Assembly (NCBI GenBank): GCA_018292915.2
Contig: JACVVK020000489.1
Coordinates: forward strand, 408,720 to 472,719
Direction of reading: 5' to 3'
Source of the DNA: Batillaria attramentaria
Taxonomy: Eukaryota > Mollusca > Gastropoda > Batillariidae
Length of the DNA: 64,000 bases
In this document: piece after piece, positions 1-14,487 of the stretch
Layout of the letters: every line of letters begins with the position of its first letter
Position numbering within the stretch: the first letter of the stretch is position 1
Made by a program: the position numbers and the translations under genes
Notes under the pieces: generated by a model
Databases searched by the model: none
What the model was told of the DNA's origin: nothing
Seen by the model: the letters and a program-made list of their open reading frames with translations, nothing else

Positions 1-47
<47 letters not shown>

Positions 48-175
48 GTCCGCCTGTCTGTGTGCTCATGCTCGCATTGCAAATAGGAACTTTCAGTGAC
101 AGGACACACAATGTCTCATGGTCATTACCTGCATAGTATGGCAAGATCACAGGCGAGCGGAGCGGGGTGTGTGTG

Positions 176-236
<61 letters not shown>
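1..236. repeat. (TG)n microsatellites at left edge
   Basis: Positions 1-44 are an uninterrupted (TG)n tract cut by the window edge. A second (GT)n tract with one GCGT interruption covers about 167-236. The 120 bases between them show no coding signal. Confidence 0.95.
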
Positions 237-241
<5 letters not shown>

Positions 242-299
242 ACATTATTATTTCTATCTTTCCTTAGTATTATGATATTTTTAGGCCGATGTCATTCGA

Positions 300-2760
<2,461 letters not shown>

Positions 2761-2929
2761 TCTCTCTCTCTCTCAAATAAAGTTATTTCAATTTCAATTT
2801 CAATTTCTCTCTCTCTCGTTATAAATGGATTTTGTTCAGATGAGAAAATGAGATGCACAACAGCTGAAATTTGCGCTGCGCAGTATGTGACCTGGGCAAC
2901 ATATGGCGTATTAACGATTTTGCTTTTAA

Positions 2930-3061
<132 letters not shown>

Positions 3062-3495
3062 CAAACTATATTTTCCGACGAAAGTGATTTAACCAAACAA
3101 TGATTAATTTTCAATCAGCCGATGCTACAACAACAACGACAACAACAACAAAAAATACACAAGGAAAGTTAAAAAAAAGGAATGCAAGAAAAGAAACAAA
3201 ATCCAAAAAAGAGAACGAGGAGCACTTTTTTTTTTCTAGGCAACCTGCCTCGTGCTTGCATAACATACAGATTAACTGTATCCACCCAGGTTTCCCTTTG
3301 TGACGAGAATTATTTTTGTCACATGAAAGGAGAACCTCCAAGGGCGTTGCTGAAGTGAGTGCACACACTTTCTTTAGAGAAGGGACCTTATAATGCTTCC
3401 CCCTGGCGAAGTCCTCTCTTCATCCCATACAAGCACATCACGATTACATTTTAAAGGAACACCAGTTACCTGTCCCATGCTCGCTGACCGACCTG

Positions 3496-3697
3496 TTTAG
3501 GCTGATGTCACATGGCAGACGTTTTAGTCCGAACAAACATCGAACATGGCTCGAACACAAGCCGGGAAAAAATGAGAGCAAAGACATGTTGTAGCGGTAT
3601 GTCACAGTAGGAACACGGAAAACACCGTGTTCGGTTGTGTTCGATGTTGCTTTGGACTAAAACGTCTTGCGTGTGACGTCTACATCAGCCCTAGTTT
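3496..3697. mobile_element. Fold-back MITE-like element, ~200 bp
   Basis: The left arm (TTAGGCTGATGTCACATGGC... to about 3560) is an imperfect inverted copy of the right arm ending ...GACGTCTACATCAGCCCTAG near 3692. The shared core includes GACGTTTTAGTCC and CATCGAACA. TTTA flanks both ends and may be a short target duplication. No reading frame lies inside. Confidence 0.6.
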
Positions 3698-5553
3698 ATG
3701 ACAAAGGCACGATAGACATGCCGCTAAGACGCGACACTGTGCAGGCTCCGCCTTTGCTGAGACAGGAACCAAAAACCTGCGTTTATTGATAGGTCATACC
3801 TCGAGGGAGCGGAGTGGTCTGTCACGTGACTCCTATTCGCTTACTAAGAAAAACAAAAAAGACCAGTAAGCTCTAAGAAAGTCTTTGACGACCTCACTAT
3901 AGTAGTGGCTACATCACCTGACGTTTTCGACACAGTTTTGACACTGAGAGTGGCTCATCCTAAAGGTTAGGCCGCTTTAAACCCACCGGCCCTCCTGCAG
4001 TTGCGCACAACCATGTTGTGTACGTGCATATACAATTTCAATGACACACAACTGCTGTACCTTCTCAATACCTTTTCATACTTTACAATGGCTTGGGTCA
4101 AGACTCCTGAGCCGTATGAACTTGGCTGTCAAACTGGCAGACATAAGAATCATGTTTGCTGCCTTCGGGGGTTAAGGGGTTGGGAGTTATTACATCAAAA
4201 CCCGTGAACTGCAACGTGCCTCCATTGTAAACAGCTCACATATCAATTTATATCACACCTTAAAGGGGCTAATGCCATCATTTTTATGCTCACAGGCCGG
4301 GTTGAGCTGTTTTCGTGGTATCTATCATTATACCACTTAGACGCCTGGACAGCGAAAACGTACCCGACGATGCGGTGACCACACTGAGCGCTCCAGTAGT
4401 GTCATCATCATTAGCTTGCTTTACGTCCTATGGCTTTGAGCCCTCAAGGACAAGTTGTTCCTGGCATGTGTCTCTGGCTGCTTGGCTGGGTGAGTGACTA
4501 CTTTGGGGCGGATATGTGCTGTTTTGCTTTGCTTTGGGCAACGTCAGGGGTTCTCTGCTGGGGTCTCAGTTCCAGTAGTGTAGCAACAGTCGTCGAACTT
4601 GAATGTTCCGCCGCTCGCGCAAGGTGTAAACAAGACTGTATCGCACCAAGAGCTGTACTAATCATCAAGACAGAGTATTTCGAGCGTACAGGCGCACTCA
4701 CAAGCGAAACTGTTCCAAAACATAAGCTGGCTTAACAAAGATGGAATCAACCCGTTTAACCCCACACGCACACTTGCAGTCTGACGTTCGACATTATAAC
4801 ATATGAATTATAATACTGGATAGACAAAAATCAAGCCATGCAACATCAGCGGAGACACAACTTACAAGATGAAAAAAATCTAAATGCGATTACTGTATAA
4901 AGCATCAGTATTAATTTGATGAAATAATTATTAAGCCAGCACCTCCAGTGAAATTTTGAACTGTCTACTTTGCGGTTAAATTCATACCACCAGAACACTT
5001 ATGGCCGATCTGTGCGCCTGAAAAATAAATGCCTGTAGCTATGTTTCGGTTTGTGAGCGATCAATCATTCCCGTCCTGACAACACGCACTTGTAACCGCG
5101 ACTTTTTTTTTCTTCTTTTTTTTTCGTACTTCATTTTATCCGAGTCTGTCTATCTTTATATCTTCCGTGACGCTGTCAACAGCAACGCTGCAAGACCTCA
5201 CTGCACAGAATTTATTTTCATATATTAAACATGACTCAGTGTATATACAAGTTTAACACCTATCTTTTCGGAGTCACGGGTGGCTCCCTAACGATATTCA
5301 CTTTCCCATCAGCACGGTGTTTGAGTTTCACAAGCCAAAGAGAAGCCGACACTCTCAGTGCGTGTGATTACCGGGTGGCGTGGCCGTCTTTCCAGCTTGA
5401 CTTCTGCCCAAAGTCCAATAGTAGGCCTACCACTTTGCTCACTGACGACCGCGATCAACGTTGTTCCAAATCGGAAGAAAATAGTTTCTGATTGGTTCAC
5501 TGAGTGTTTTAACGTGTTTCTTGTTGTTGTTGTTTTTTGTTGTTGTTGTTGTT
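3698..5553. other. No gene recognised
   Basis: About 1.85 kb of mixed-composition DNA. Several short reading frames exist, but none has a recognisable domain or credible splice context. A (GTT)n tract precedes the SINE fragment at 5554. Confidence 0.5.
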
Positions 5554-5657
5554 TTTTCCACCACATACGGGCAACGAGGAAAAAGCCAGTACAAATATTT
5601 AGCAAAAACCGGGATTCGAACTCACGACCCGAGCAAACGAAAGACGCTCCATCTTAT
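5554..5657 (-). mobile_element. SINE-A fragment (tRNA-derived)
   Basis: Contains the complement of the B-box-like GGGTCGTGAGTTCGAATCCC region and the following GTGGTGGAAAA block, with an internal deletion. The promoter head is degraded. It belongs to the family described at 6763. Confidence 0.7.
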
Positions 5658-6060
5658 AGATAGAGGCCGTAATATAGACACTTCATCTTGAAGCAGGCCA
5701 GTATACAATAATTATGCGGTTTTGTACGAATAATTCACTATGATATACTTCGCTACATGTGCCGCCACGATCGCGCTAGCCACTGAGCCTTGGGCACAAG
5801 TCAAGCGGGAAACCAAACCATGCGGCGGGGTGTGTCACAGTTTAACAAAATGAACCTGTTGGCATCACGGGGCTCTGTTTGTTGTCGCATTTATACACTA
5901 GCGGGGTCCACCCTCTAATTGCATACATAATCCCTCAAGCGTGCATAACTTTCACATCGAATTGAATGTGAAGTCAGCGGAATGAGTAATCTACAGGGAT
6001 GAAGAGAAAGTACACTTCCACTTGTTCGTGGACGTTTCAGGCGGCCTAACTCAGGATTTG
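5658..6060. other. No feature seen
   Basis: About 400 bp between two SINEs with nothing recognisable. Confidence 0.5.
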
Positions 6061-6445
6061 GGCGGTCGGTAGTCTAGTGGTTAACAGACTTTGTCACCAA
6101 TGCGAGAGGTCAGGTTCGAGTAACACTCGGGGCAAAGAATTTTTTCTTCTCGTACGTGGCACCGCTCATTCGGGTCGACTGTCGGGTGTTATCTCCGGGT
6201 ACTCCGGCTTCCTCCCCGTCTGCTTTGGAAATATTCAGCCCAGAAAATTTGAAAATAAATGCAATTCTTAATTCCGAAACTTATAAAGCTGAGCTGACCC
6301 TTCACACCACGTGACTGTAATGCATTCATGTCCAGTATGTGAGAGGATGCGTGTGATTCACGTGAGCGTGCGTGCTGGGTTGAGTTCGCGGCGGTTTCAC
6401 TGAGCCAAATTAAGCGCCTGCACAATACTCATTATTATTATTACT
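6061..6445 (+). mobile_element. SINE-B, apparently full length (~385 bp)
   Basis: The head resembles a tRNA: an A-box-like TAGTCTAGTGGTTAACAG is followed by a B-box-like GGTTCGAGTAACA. The body ends in GCGCCTGCACAATACTCATT and an (ATT)n tail. Three partial copies of the body occur at 33187-33290 (minus), 46551-46802 (minus) and 52866-53123 (plus). I infer a pol III-transcribed SINE mobilised by an unidentified LINE. Confidence 0.8.
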
Positions 6446-6622
6446 TGCAAATCCCCAAAGTGTGAAAAAGTGTTTCTGGTGTGTTTCTAAAGTAGTGTGG
6501 CACTGACAGTTGCGTTTGTGTGCATCCATGAGTCTTGTGCAAGAAATGAGACTAGGCTAGTCTGAGACTTAGCTCTAGTATCAGATTTATTACGTCGAGA
6601 CTGTTATGGTATATGTTGCACA

Positions 6623-6654
<32 letters not shown>

Positions 6655-6762
6655 CGACAGCCTGTAAGACAGGCATCAATGCCTAACTGCTCTATCCTAA
6701 AGAAAAACGTTTTTTCACCATTATCATTATCATCATCATCTCTCTCTCTCTCTCTTTCTCTC
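6446..6762. other. Spacer with two (TC)n tracts
   Basis: (TC)n tracts lie near 6624-6651 and 6738-6762. The second abuts the next SINE. Nothing else is recognised. Confidence 0.6.
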
Positions 6763-6936
6763 GGGGAGTCGGGGTGGCCGAATGGTAGAGCGCTGGACTT
6801 CTAATGCTCGGGTCGTGAGTTCGTATCGCGGCTGGGGCCAAATATTTGTGCGGGCCTTTTCATCGTTGCCCCGTCTTTGATATCACCCTTATGTGGTGGA
6901 AAAGGACGGTTAAACCCCCAAACACCCACCCACCCT
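6763..6936 (+). mobile_element. SINE-A, full length (~174 bp)
   Basis: The tRNA-like head has GGTGGCCGAATGGTAGAGCG (A box region) and GGGTCGTGAGTTCGTATC (B box region). The body reads GGCTGGGGCCAAATATTTGT, then a GATATCACCC block, GTGGTGGAAAAGGACG, and an AAACACCCACCCACC tail. At least 15 copies or fragments lie in this window on both strands, which makes it the most frequent dispersed element here. Confidence 0.85.
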
Positions 6937-7084
6937 CTCTTTACCCCCCCCCCCCCCTTTACGAAGGTCGCACGTGTGTATGAATGCGTTTGGACCTGAC
7001 TGGATATTTTCTCTATGAATTTTGTCTCTTGTAGTTTAGTGCATTATTTTCTGTCTTGATTTTTTCCCCACGTCAGTAGATCGT

Positions 7085-7158
7085 CTCTGCAGCATTAGCG
7101 CCAGCAAGTTTGCAAACTGGCGAATTTCTCAGTGTCAAAACTGTTACCGTTGATAAAT

Positions 7159-7194
<36 letters not shown>
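7085..7194 (+). repeat. Tail element followed by (TC)n
   Basis: CAGTGTCAAAACTGTTACCG, then TTGATAAATAAA, then (TC)n at 7163-7194. It matches the units near 11220 and 11370 and lacks the AC tract. Confidence 0.55.
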
Positions 7195-7199
<5 letters not shown>

Positions 7200-7657
7200 G
7201 ACTCCGCTTAAAAACAAAATCTGTCACATCAGACCGTTTAGTGTCTAGTAAGGTCGTCTTACACCCGGATTCTCCCTTGTTCTCCCCTTTCAGCCGACGC
7301 AATAATAATGGCCTATATATAGAGAGATAAAACGCTGTTTACTCAAAGGCACACCTTTGCTAAGTTCTTGTTTTCCTTCGTGCAGTGTTATAGTCTCCTG
7401 TTACCGGTTGTAAATTTGCCTTGGGACAGTAAAGCAATTGTAAAAGATAATACCTGTGACCTATCTTTTCGCAGACGTTCTTTTATCCGTTCGGAAAACA
7501 AAACATGACCAGATCTGCCCACTCCCAAACTGAAATGCTCTTCAGGAGTTTGCCTTTAGCAAAACCTTAGTTACAATAGTTGTGGGGGATTGGTTTTTTT
7601 TGGTGGTATGTTTGTTTTCTGTTTTGGGTTTTTTCCTTTCAGTAGCGAAAGGGCCGG

Positions 7658-7660
<3 letters not shown>
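7195..7660. other. No feature seen
   Basis: About 465 bp with no exon-like or repeat structure recognised. Confidence 0.5.
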
Positions 7661-7727
<67 letters not shown>

Positions 7728-7862
7728 CGTCAAGTTGGGCTTGAGCATCTTGGTTTTTGGCTCCCTTGTGTAACAATGGGAGTCTATGTTGTAACCCTCC
7801 GTCGTCTGTGTGTGTGTGTGTGTGTGTGCGTGTGTGTGTGTGTCTGTCTGTCTGTCTGTCTG
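7661..7862 (+). repeat. (GT)n tracts ending in (CTGT)n
   Basis: (GT)n covers about 7661-7724. A second GT tract (7807-7842) grades into (CTGT)n to 7862. They directly precede the tandem array starting at 7879. Confidence 0.9.
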
Positions 7863-7878
7863 TGGGTGTGTCCGCAGT

Positions 7879-9172
7879 AAACCTTAACATTGGCATTTTC
7901 TCAGAATCTACAAAGAGCAGAGTCACCAAACTTGGCATACCGATAGACAGCCATAAGACCTATCAAAATATATAATTTTGAATGACCTTGACTCAAGGTC
8001 AAGGTCACTAAAGCTGTCTGTTTGAAAATTTTACATTGGCATTTTCTTGGAGTCTACAAATGCCAGAGGTTTTGAACTTTGCATGATGATAGAAATTGAT
8101 AAGAACTTTACAGATATACATGTATTCAATGGCCTTGTGTGAAGGTCAAGGTCAGACAAGTTATTTTCCGCATTTCCGTAAAAAACCTTAACATTGGCAT
8201 TTTCTCAGAATCTACAAACAGCACAGGCACCAAACTTGGCATGCTGATAGACAGCCATAAGGCCTTTCAAAATATATCATTCTGAGTGACCTTGACTCAA
8301 GGTCAAGGTCACTACAGCTGTTTGTTTTAAAATTTTGCATTGGCATTTTCTTGGAATCTACAAAAACCGGAGGTTTTAAACTTTGCATGATGATATACAT
8401 TGATAAGACCTTTACAGAAGTACATGTATTCAATGGCCTTGTGTCAAGGTCAAGGCTGTACAAGCTATTTTCCGCATTTCCGCAGTAAACCTTAACATGG
8501 GCATTTTCTCAGAATCTACAAAAAGCAGAGGCACCAAACTTGGCATGCCTATAGACAGCCGTAAGACCTTTCAAAATATATCATGTTGAATGACCTTGAC
8601 TCAAGGTCAAGGCCACTAAAGCTGTCTGTTTTAAAATTTTGCATTGGCATTTTCTTGGAATCTACAAAAACCAGAGGTTTTAAACTTTATATGGTGATAG
8701 ACATTGATAAGAACTTAACAGATATACATGTATTCAATAGCCTTGTGTCAAGGTCAAGGCCGTACAAGCTATTTTTGTGAAACCGTAACATTGGCATTTT
8801 CTCAGAAACAATAAACAGCAGAGGCGCCAAACTTGCCATGCTAATAGACATTGATAAGAACTATATACCCATACCACTTTAAATGACCTTGACTTTGAGT
8901 CAAGGTCATTAAAGCTGTCTGTTGTCAATTTCAATATTACCGTCTTTGGAGAAACTACAAACACTAGAGGCATCCAACTTGGTGTAATGATAGACATCTT
9001 ATTTGAATGACCTTGGCCCAAGGTCAAGGCCATATAGTCAGTTTTGGGGAAAAGTGTAATATTGCCAGGAACTAAGAACACCAGAGACACCTTACTTGGC
9101 TTGATGATAGGTAGTGGTAAGATTTTTTACAAACATACTCTTTTGAATGACCTTGACCCATGTCACAAGGGA
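7879..9172 (+). repeat. ~300-bp tandem array with AAGGTCAAGGTCA half-sites
   Basis: The repeat start ACCTTAACATTGGCATTTTC recurs near 7881, 8185, 8489 and, diverged, 8782, so the period is about 293-304 bp. Each period is two related half-units of about 150 bp with a shared TTGGCATTTTCT, ATGATAGACA and AAGGTCAAGG order. Every half-unit carries TGACCTTGA and/or TCAAGGTCA, which match extended nuclear-receptor half-sites. Similarity decays toward 9172. Confidence 0.9.
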
Positions 9173-9251
9173 GCCATGGAGGCTTTTGCCTCTCTAGTTC
9201 GTTCTTGCGAAGCACCGGACACGTCCCTGTTGAAAGACTATGATGTATTTT

Positions 9252-9253
<2 letters not shown>

Positions 9254-9323
<70 letters not shown>

Positions 9324-9497
9324 ACAGACAGACAGACAGACAGACAGGAGGGTGAGAGACAGACAGACAGACAGGAGGGTGAGAGACAGACAGAAAGGGA
9401 CAGACAGAGAGAGAGAGAGAGAGAGAGAGGCAGGGACACAGACAGGCAGACAGACGGGCAGATGCCAGAAGGGGTGTGTGTGTGTGTGTGTGTGTGT
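9254..9497 (+). repeat. (GT)n, (GACA)n, (GA)n compound repeat
   Basis: (GT)n to 9320 is followed by (GACA)n blocks with an imperfect repeat of GGAGGGTGAGAGACAGACAG, then (GA)n, then (GT)n at 9473-9497. Confidence 0.95.
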
Positions 9498-10064
9498 TTA
9501 CCCTGTGTGTTTACCTACACAAATATGTGCAAAAGCGCGGTCTCTTGGTACACATAAACTGAATGGCCTTTGCCCAGAGCTGCCCGGGTTCTAATGTTTT
9601 CGCAAAATGCGAGTACAAAAGAAGTCGGTAACGGACGACTGTAAAGTGACATTGTGATGGAGTGGTGTTTGTCTATGACTTGAACGGGAGACGCACTCAA
9701 AGATTTGTCGATTTTTTTTTTGATTTTTTTTTTTTGCAATCACTCTCTGAAGCGTGGAGGTGGAAAAGTCCCAGCCCAGCAATGGCAGCTGAGTTGACGC
9801 GCTTCTGAAACTGAGCAAGATAGACAGGATTGTTCACTGACGCAGAAGACGAAGAACTATTACGGCTAGTACTGCTAGGTACTAGTACTAGTAGTAGCTA
9901 TAGTACTACTTTTTCTAGTGCTGTGGTGAATACTTTTAATTGCTAAATTTGGGAATCTGGCTGTTGGTTCGTACTGACGTTTTCCTTGATTCTTTGTATA
10001 GGCAGATAGAAAGCAGTTGCAAGTCTTGATCTGTACCTGCCCAATCCTTTGTTCCCCCCCCCCC

Positions 10065-10135
<71 letters not shown>

Positions 10136-10725
10136 CTTCCCCAGCTGAACGAACTGAAATTGTAATCCTCCTCGTATGACTCCTTTGAAATCAAACCCCT
10201 TCACAAAATTTAAACTGACTATACGGGGTCTATACTCGATATATACTGAATATACTGGGTACTGCGTACTGGCCCGGTGAACAACATCAGCGTATGTACA
10301 CCAAATGTACTCAAGCGGTAAGCGCCTACTGAATCCATTTGTCTTGCCTTTGCCGCGTGCTGCCTTGCCCATACAAACCACCTGACACTGACAGAGAACC
10401 AAAACCAAACAACAAAACTAATAATATATTCAAGGGGAAAAACATCCCATGTAATACCACGTTTGCAACACGCCAGAGCCATTAGTTCTTCAAAACAGAA
10501 AGCAGTGGTGGAGTCGAGTCAAGACCGTACTTCATAGAGTTCTATACAAAGAGGCCACGCCCTCCCTTGCCAAAAATACTGGTAGCCCTCTCTCCAGGTA
10601 ATGTAACAAGAAAATGGTGTGCGGTTTTGGGTCAAGTGAAAGGAAGCCAATATAATAATTATTTATGTCAATGCTCTGTCGCGGTGAATGAATCCACGTG
10701 AAACAAACCAGAATTATGTTACGGG
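9498..10725. other. No gene recognised; (CA)n at 10066-10132
   Basis: Long minus-strand frames here run through the (CA)n tract and are low-complexity artefacts. The remainder has no domain or splice support. Confidence 0.6.
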
Positions 10726-10842
10726 GATGGGTGGGTGTTTGGGAGTCAGTTTTACATCCTTTTCCACCACGTACGGGTGATATCAAAGAGACGGGGCAAC
10801 GAGAAAAAGGCCAGCACAAATATTTGGCCCAAGCCGGGATTC
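10726..10842 (-). mobile_element. SINE-A, 5'-truncated
   Basis: Complement of the SINE-A body from the CACCCACC tail through GTGGTGGAAAAGG to GGCCAAATATTTG and CCCGGC. It stops before the tRNA-like boxes. Confidence 0.8.
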
Positions 10843-11154
10843 CCATAAAATAATGTTACGTATCGGTAATGTGTCGGTAGCGATTCAACGATCACTAAAT
10901 TAACAGTTACAGTATTGAGAGATATTGTTCGGGGAAGAAACACAAAAGTGCGACGAATGACGCTTGATGGGCTTCTAGAATGATTTGGAACCCCACAGAA
11001 TAGCGCGAGAGAACAGTGCACTGACTTGAAATTCGCGGAAAACTGCAGATCAGCCAGGCGTGCGTACGTACCCAGTGCGAGTTCTAATTAAAACAGAGCC
11101 GAGCACGTTCACTGTTGTTCATAATCTGAACGTAAACAAGGTTATCGCCATGCG

Positions 11155-11445
11155 GTTTTATTCCTCTCTCTCTCTCTCTCTCTCTCTCGTTCGTGTCTCG
11201 GCAGTGGACAAGTTTTTGAATCGACATTTATCTCTGTCAAAACATTAAAGATTGAAAAAAAAGTTTGTCATCACCACCATCATCATCATCATCATCTCTC
11301 TCTCTCTCTCTCTCTCTCGTGTGTCTCAGTGGCGTGTAGCAACGGCAAGTTTTCGAACTGACACTTATCTCTGTCAAAACTTTAACCGTTGAAAAATACA
11401 GTTTCGTCATCATCAGTATCATCATCAGTCACCATCACCATCCTC

Positions 11446-11530
<85 letters not shown>
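11155..11530 (+). repeat. Tail elements with (TC)n, (ATC)n and (AC)n
   Basis: Two related units (about 11196-11318 and 11338-11530) share ATCTCTGTCAAAAC and TTGAAAAA followed by CATCATCATC, (TC)n and, in the second, (AC)n. Another TC tract sits at 11165-11188. The (AC)n ends about 50 bp downstream (gene sense) of the claudin-like exon's donor. Confidence 0.65.
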
Positions 11531-11531
<1 letters not shown>

Positions 11532-11583
11532 CGTCGTTATCAGGAGACATGTACATGACATGCATGGGCTTTTTTGTACTCAC

Positions 11584-11776
11584 CGCCGGGGTCCGTGAAG
11601 TCCGTAATGGTGGTGCAGTTCTCGAACACAGGCTGCCAACAGGTTTGCCATAGCCCTGTATTGAAACTATCACCGACAGCAATCCACACTGGGCATCCGA
11701 AACCCACCACAAAGGCTGCAAAACCCAGGGGGAAAAGTGCCGCACACACAATGTACAAGTTCGAACGTCCCGCCAT
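11584..11776 (-). CDS. Claudin/PMP22-like protein, first coding exon only
   Basis: Starting at the ATG at 11776-11774 (minus), the exon encodes about 64 residues and ends at a strong donor, GTGAGT (11583-11578). Residues about 8-30 form one hydrophobic segment. They are followed by PVWIAVGDSFNTGLWQTCWQ and a second Cys, which fits the W...GLWxxC...C signature of the first extracellular loop of claudin/PMP22/EMP proteins. These are four-helix proteins of cell junctions. The other three helices should lie in downstream exons at lower coordinates, and I could not find any. It could be an orphan or retained exon of a broken copy. The fold call rests on one motif. Confidence 0.6.
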
Positions 11777-13076
11777 CTTGAAGCAGTCCTTAGGCACAGA
11801 GAAGACACCGCGAAGAAGAAAAAATGTCGTCTGCTGTAGTACACCTGCTAGTGCGGTGTCGTCTGCTCGGCCCACCCCGCCTCAACTGACGCCCGTAACT
11901 GCCGAGCGAACCGAAAGGATGGGTTGAAGTCTATAGCTTCGCCCCTTCAGTTCCGAAAACGAAGTTTTGGTTGTGTCATTGTGTGTCACAAACTGGGCGT
12001 CTCCACCAGCACGGGAGTTACTTCGCTATGCATGCATACCTACTACTGGCTGAAGCAGAACTGTGTACAATATAGCGTCTTCCCCCCTTCGGTGGGGTAG
12101 GACAGGTAGGGTGCGATAGCAGACCTAGGTTAGTCAGGCCGGGTATATCTCGCTTGACCCGTTTTCACCGGTAGGCCGCAGCCACGGAGCGGCGTGTCAT
12201 AAATTTATGTCTGTGGGCCTGTTTGAATAGCCGTGGCTGGGGTGCTCCCGTGTAGGCTACGTACTAGATTTCTTTGGTCACCGTCGAGGGCAACTCAGTC
12301 TGCACGTTTGTAGCTACGCCGGGTAGTATGTTGACACACCTTTTACTGTATATCATTCAGCGGGTCGATGAAAAACGTGACGTCGCCGCGCATTGCCGAC
12401 AGCTGTCCGATGTTAGAATCCCGCCCTCATTTCTTGAAACACTATATCATTCTGATTTCACAACGTGCATTGCGAATCATAAGTGAACATGTGGTAACAC
12501 ACCCATGAGGTGATGATATGTCAGTAAATGAACTCGCCCAGTGTTGACCCTGTAAACCTAACCTGTAAAAACACGATCTGCTTTGTATTTGGGATGGGTC
12601 GTACCCCTCTGGCCCTACAAGACACGCGACAAACATATATATGTATAGGTTATTAACCACTTGACAAATATGAAATATTTACGGCTGTAATGCAAGAGAC
12701 CTTTAACTGTGAAAAGCGCTGAGCAGTTTCATTACGTAAGGGCAAATACGCCTTTACAGCATTTTCTTGGAAGAGGACACGTTCATGGGACCCCACCCTT
12801 TCTGACGTAAAACTTCTTTCTTTTCCTCCTTTCAGACTTTATTTGTGTCGCATTACCGGACATTGATGTAGAATCACTCGTTAAACGTCTGTGGTCACGT
12901 TTTCCTTAAGATTTTGTTCGTATTACAATTCCGGATGCCGCTTGAAATAGCCATTGCAATTTTCAAGCTAATGATAAGTTCGTCAGAATCGGGAGAAAAA
13001 TAATATTATCGCCAATCCAGAATATTTCAAGATGAGTCATTTTCATTGTCATTTAAAATCATTTAAAGTGTCAGGC

Positions 13077-13078
<2 letters not shown>
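11777..13078. other. No gene recognised
   Basis: The 5' flank of the claudin-like exon is moderately GC-rich to about 12250. No TATA-like element or upstream exon could be assigned. The remainder is unassigned. Confidence 0.5.

Positions 13079-13155
<77 letters not shown>
13079..13155 (+). repeat. (AC)n microsatellite
   Basis: Uninterrupted (AC)n of about 38 units. Confidence 0.95.
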
Positions 13156-13157
<2 letters not shown>

Positions 13158-13665
13158 GTGTATAGTTGCTGTCTTCCTGTCATGGGATCCTCGGAGGACG
13201 TGTTGCTTCACCTCGCTAGTTTGTTTCCCTGTTTCGTCGGTCTTTGGCGGAGATTGCACAAAGATCTGCGTACAAAGACGACCCAGAGAACAGATACATA
13301 ACTCCTGCGGTTGGATTTTCTTGGAGATGACGCACACTCCGCGAAACAGAAAGATGTAACGGCCAAAGAAAACCGCCTTGTCAATACTTCGTGTTCTGTT
13401 TTACTGATCAACAAACCTTTAGAGGATTTTGGTGACGAACATGTAGTACGAATTTCTGTCGCGTTGTGTTCAGTTTGTGCGGGGTTTTCCCCCTGTAACG
13501 TCCTGCTAATGAGACAGTTGTGGAGGTATCTGCATAAACTATAAAACCTCAGGAGATATTTACACACCCACATTCACAAGTTGCCTAGTTACGTTGCTTT
13601 CACTGGCGTCCATTTCCTTTCGGTGAATGTGTATACATGTATAATTATATTCAAAAAGATAATTC
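13156..13665. other. No feature seen
   Basis: About 510 bp without recognised coding or repeat content. Confidence 0.5.
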
Positions 13666-13829
13666 GAGGAGCCGGGATAGTCGAATGGTAGAGCGTTGGA
13701 CTTTCAATGCTCGGGTCGTGAGTTCGAATCCTGGCTGGGGCCAAATATTTTGTGCTGGCATTTTCCCTTTGCCCCGTCTTTGATATCACCTACACGTGGT
13801 GGAAAAAAGGACGTAAATTCCAAAACACT
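13666..13829 (+). mobile_element. SINE-A, near full length
   Basis: Begins GAGGAGCCGGGATAGTCGAA and has the B-box-like GGGTCGTGAGTTCGAATCC. It runs through the CACGTGGTGG block and ends at CCAAAACACTT. Confidence 0.85.
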
Positions 13830-14487
13830 TAAATCACTAAGTGACATGTTAGTATTTACTCCTGGTTTTATGTATATGGTTGCAGTTTCTTAATTTAGTA
13901 ATTTTTTTTTTCTCTCTCTCTCTTTTTAATTTTTTTTTTTTTTTTTTTTTTTGGGGGGGGGTCTGTCTTTCCGTTTTTTTGTTTTCTTGATCTGTCTTTC
14001 TGTCTTTTTCTTTAGTGACTTCACATAGTTATTCATGCCTGATCGCCCTAGACAATGTTTCAGACACCGGGTCGTAATTATGTCAACTTCATTTATTTGA
14101 CAGACACTACAGCCCCCGGGCCTACCGAAGTTTGATTTCGAGGGTTCCACGCCAAAACGTTTTATCTCTCTTCTTTCTGTTTGTATCGATTGTACCTTCT
14201 GGAAGGGAACCCCCGATTTGCACTTGATGCATTCCCTTGGGCGGGCAACGAATAAACGAGTACATGTGAATATAGTCAATAAACCTTTCGTGCTTGAAAT
14301 ATTCAAATACATACGAGCAACTAATTCTTAGCGATGGCAGATAGGATAATTATGAGGCTGTCATCAGATTCTTGTCAGATCCATTTTAGCACCTGCGCCA
14401 AAACATGATGACAAAACCACGCGATGCAAAACTACACTGATGAAGCACCTCGGGGTGTTTCAGACTCGCAATAGTATCTCCTAAATA
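13830..14487. other. No gene recognised; poly-T tract
   Basis: A long T/TC tract at 13900-13952 is followed by unassigned sequence. A 128-residue minus-strand frame here has no recognisable domain and ends in a poly-Lys stretch from the T tract. Confidence 0.5.

Noticed and set aside
6763..6840. Functional tRNA gene
   Set aside because: The tRNA-like head is always followed by the same SINE body and recurs in many copies. The cloverleaf does not close properly.
13927..14312. 128-codon minus-strand frame
   Set aside because: The C-terminal half is poly-Lys/Arg from a T/C tract, and the rest has no recognisable motif or splice context.
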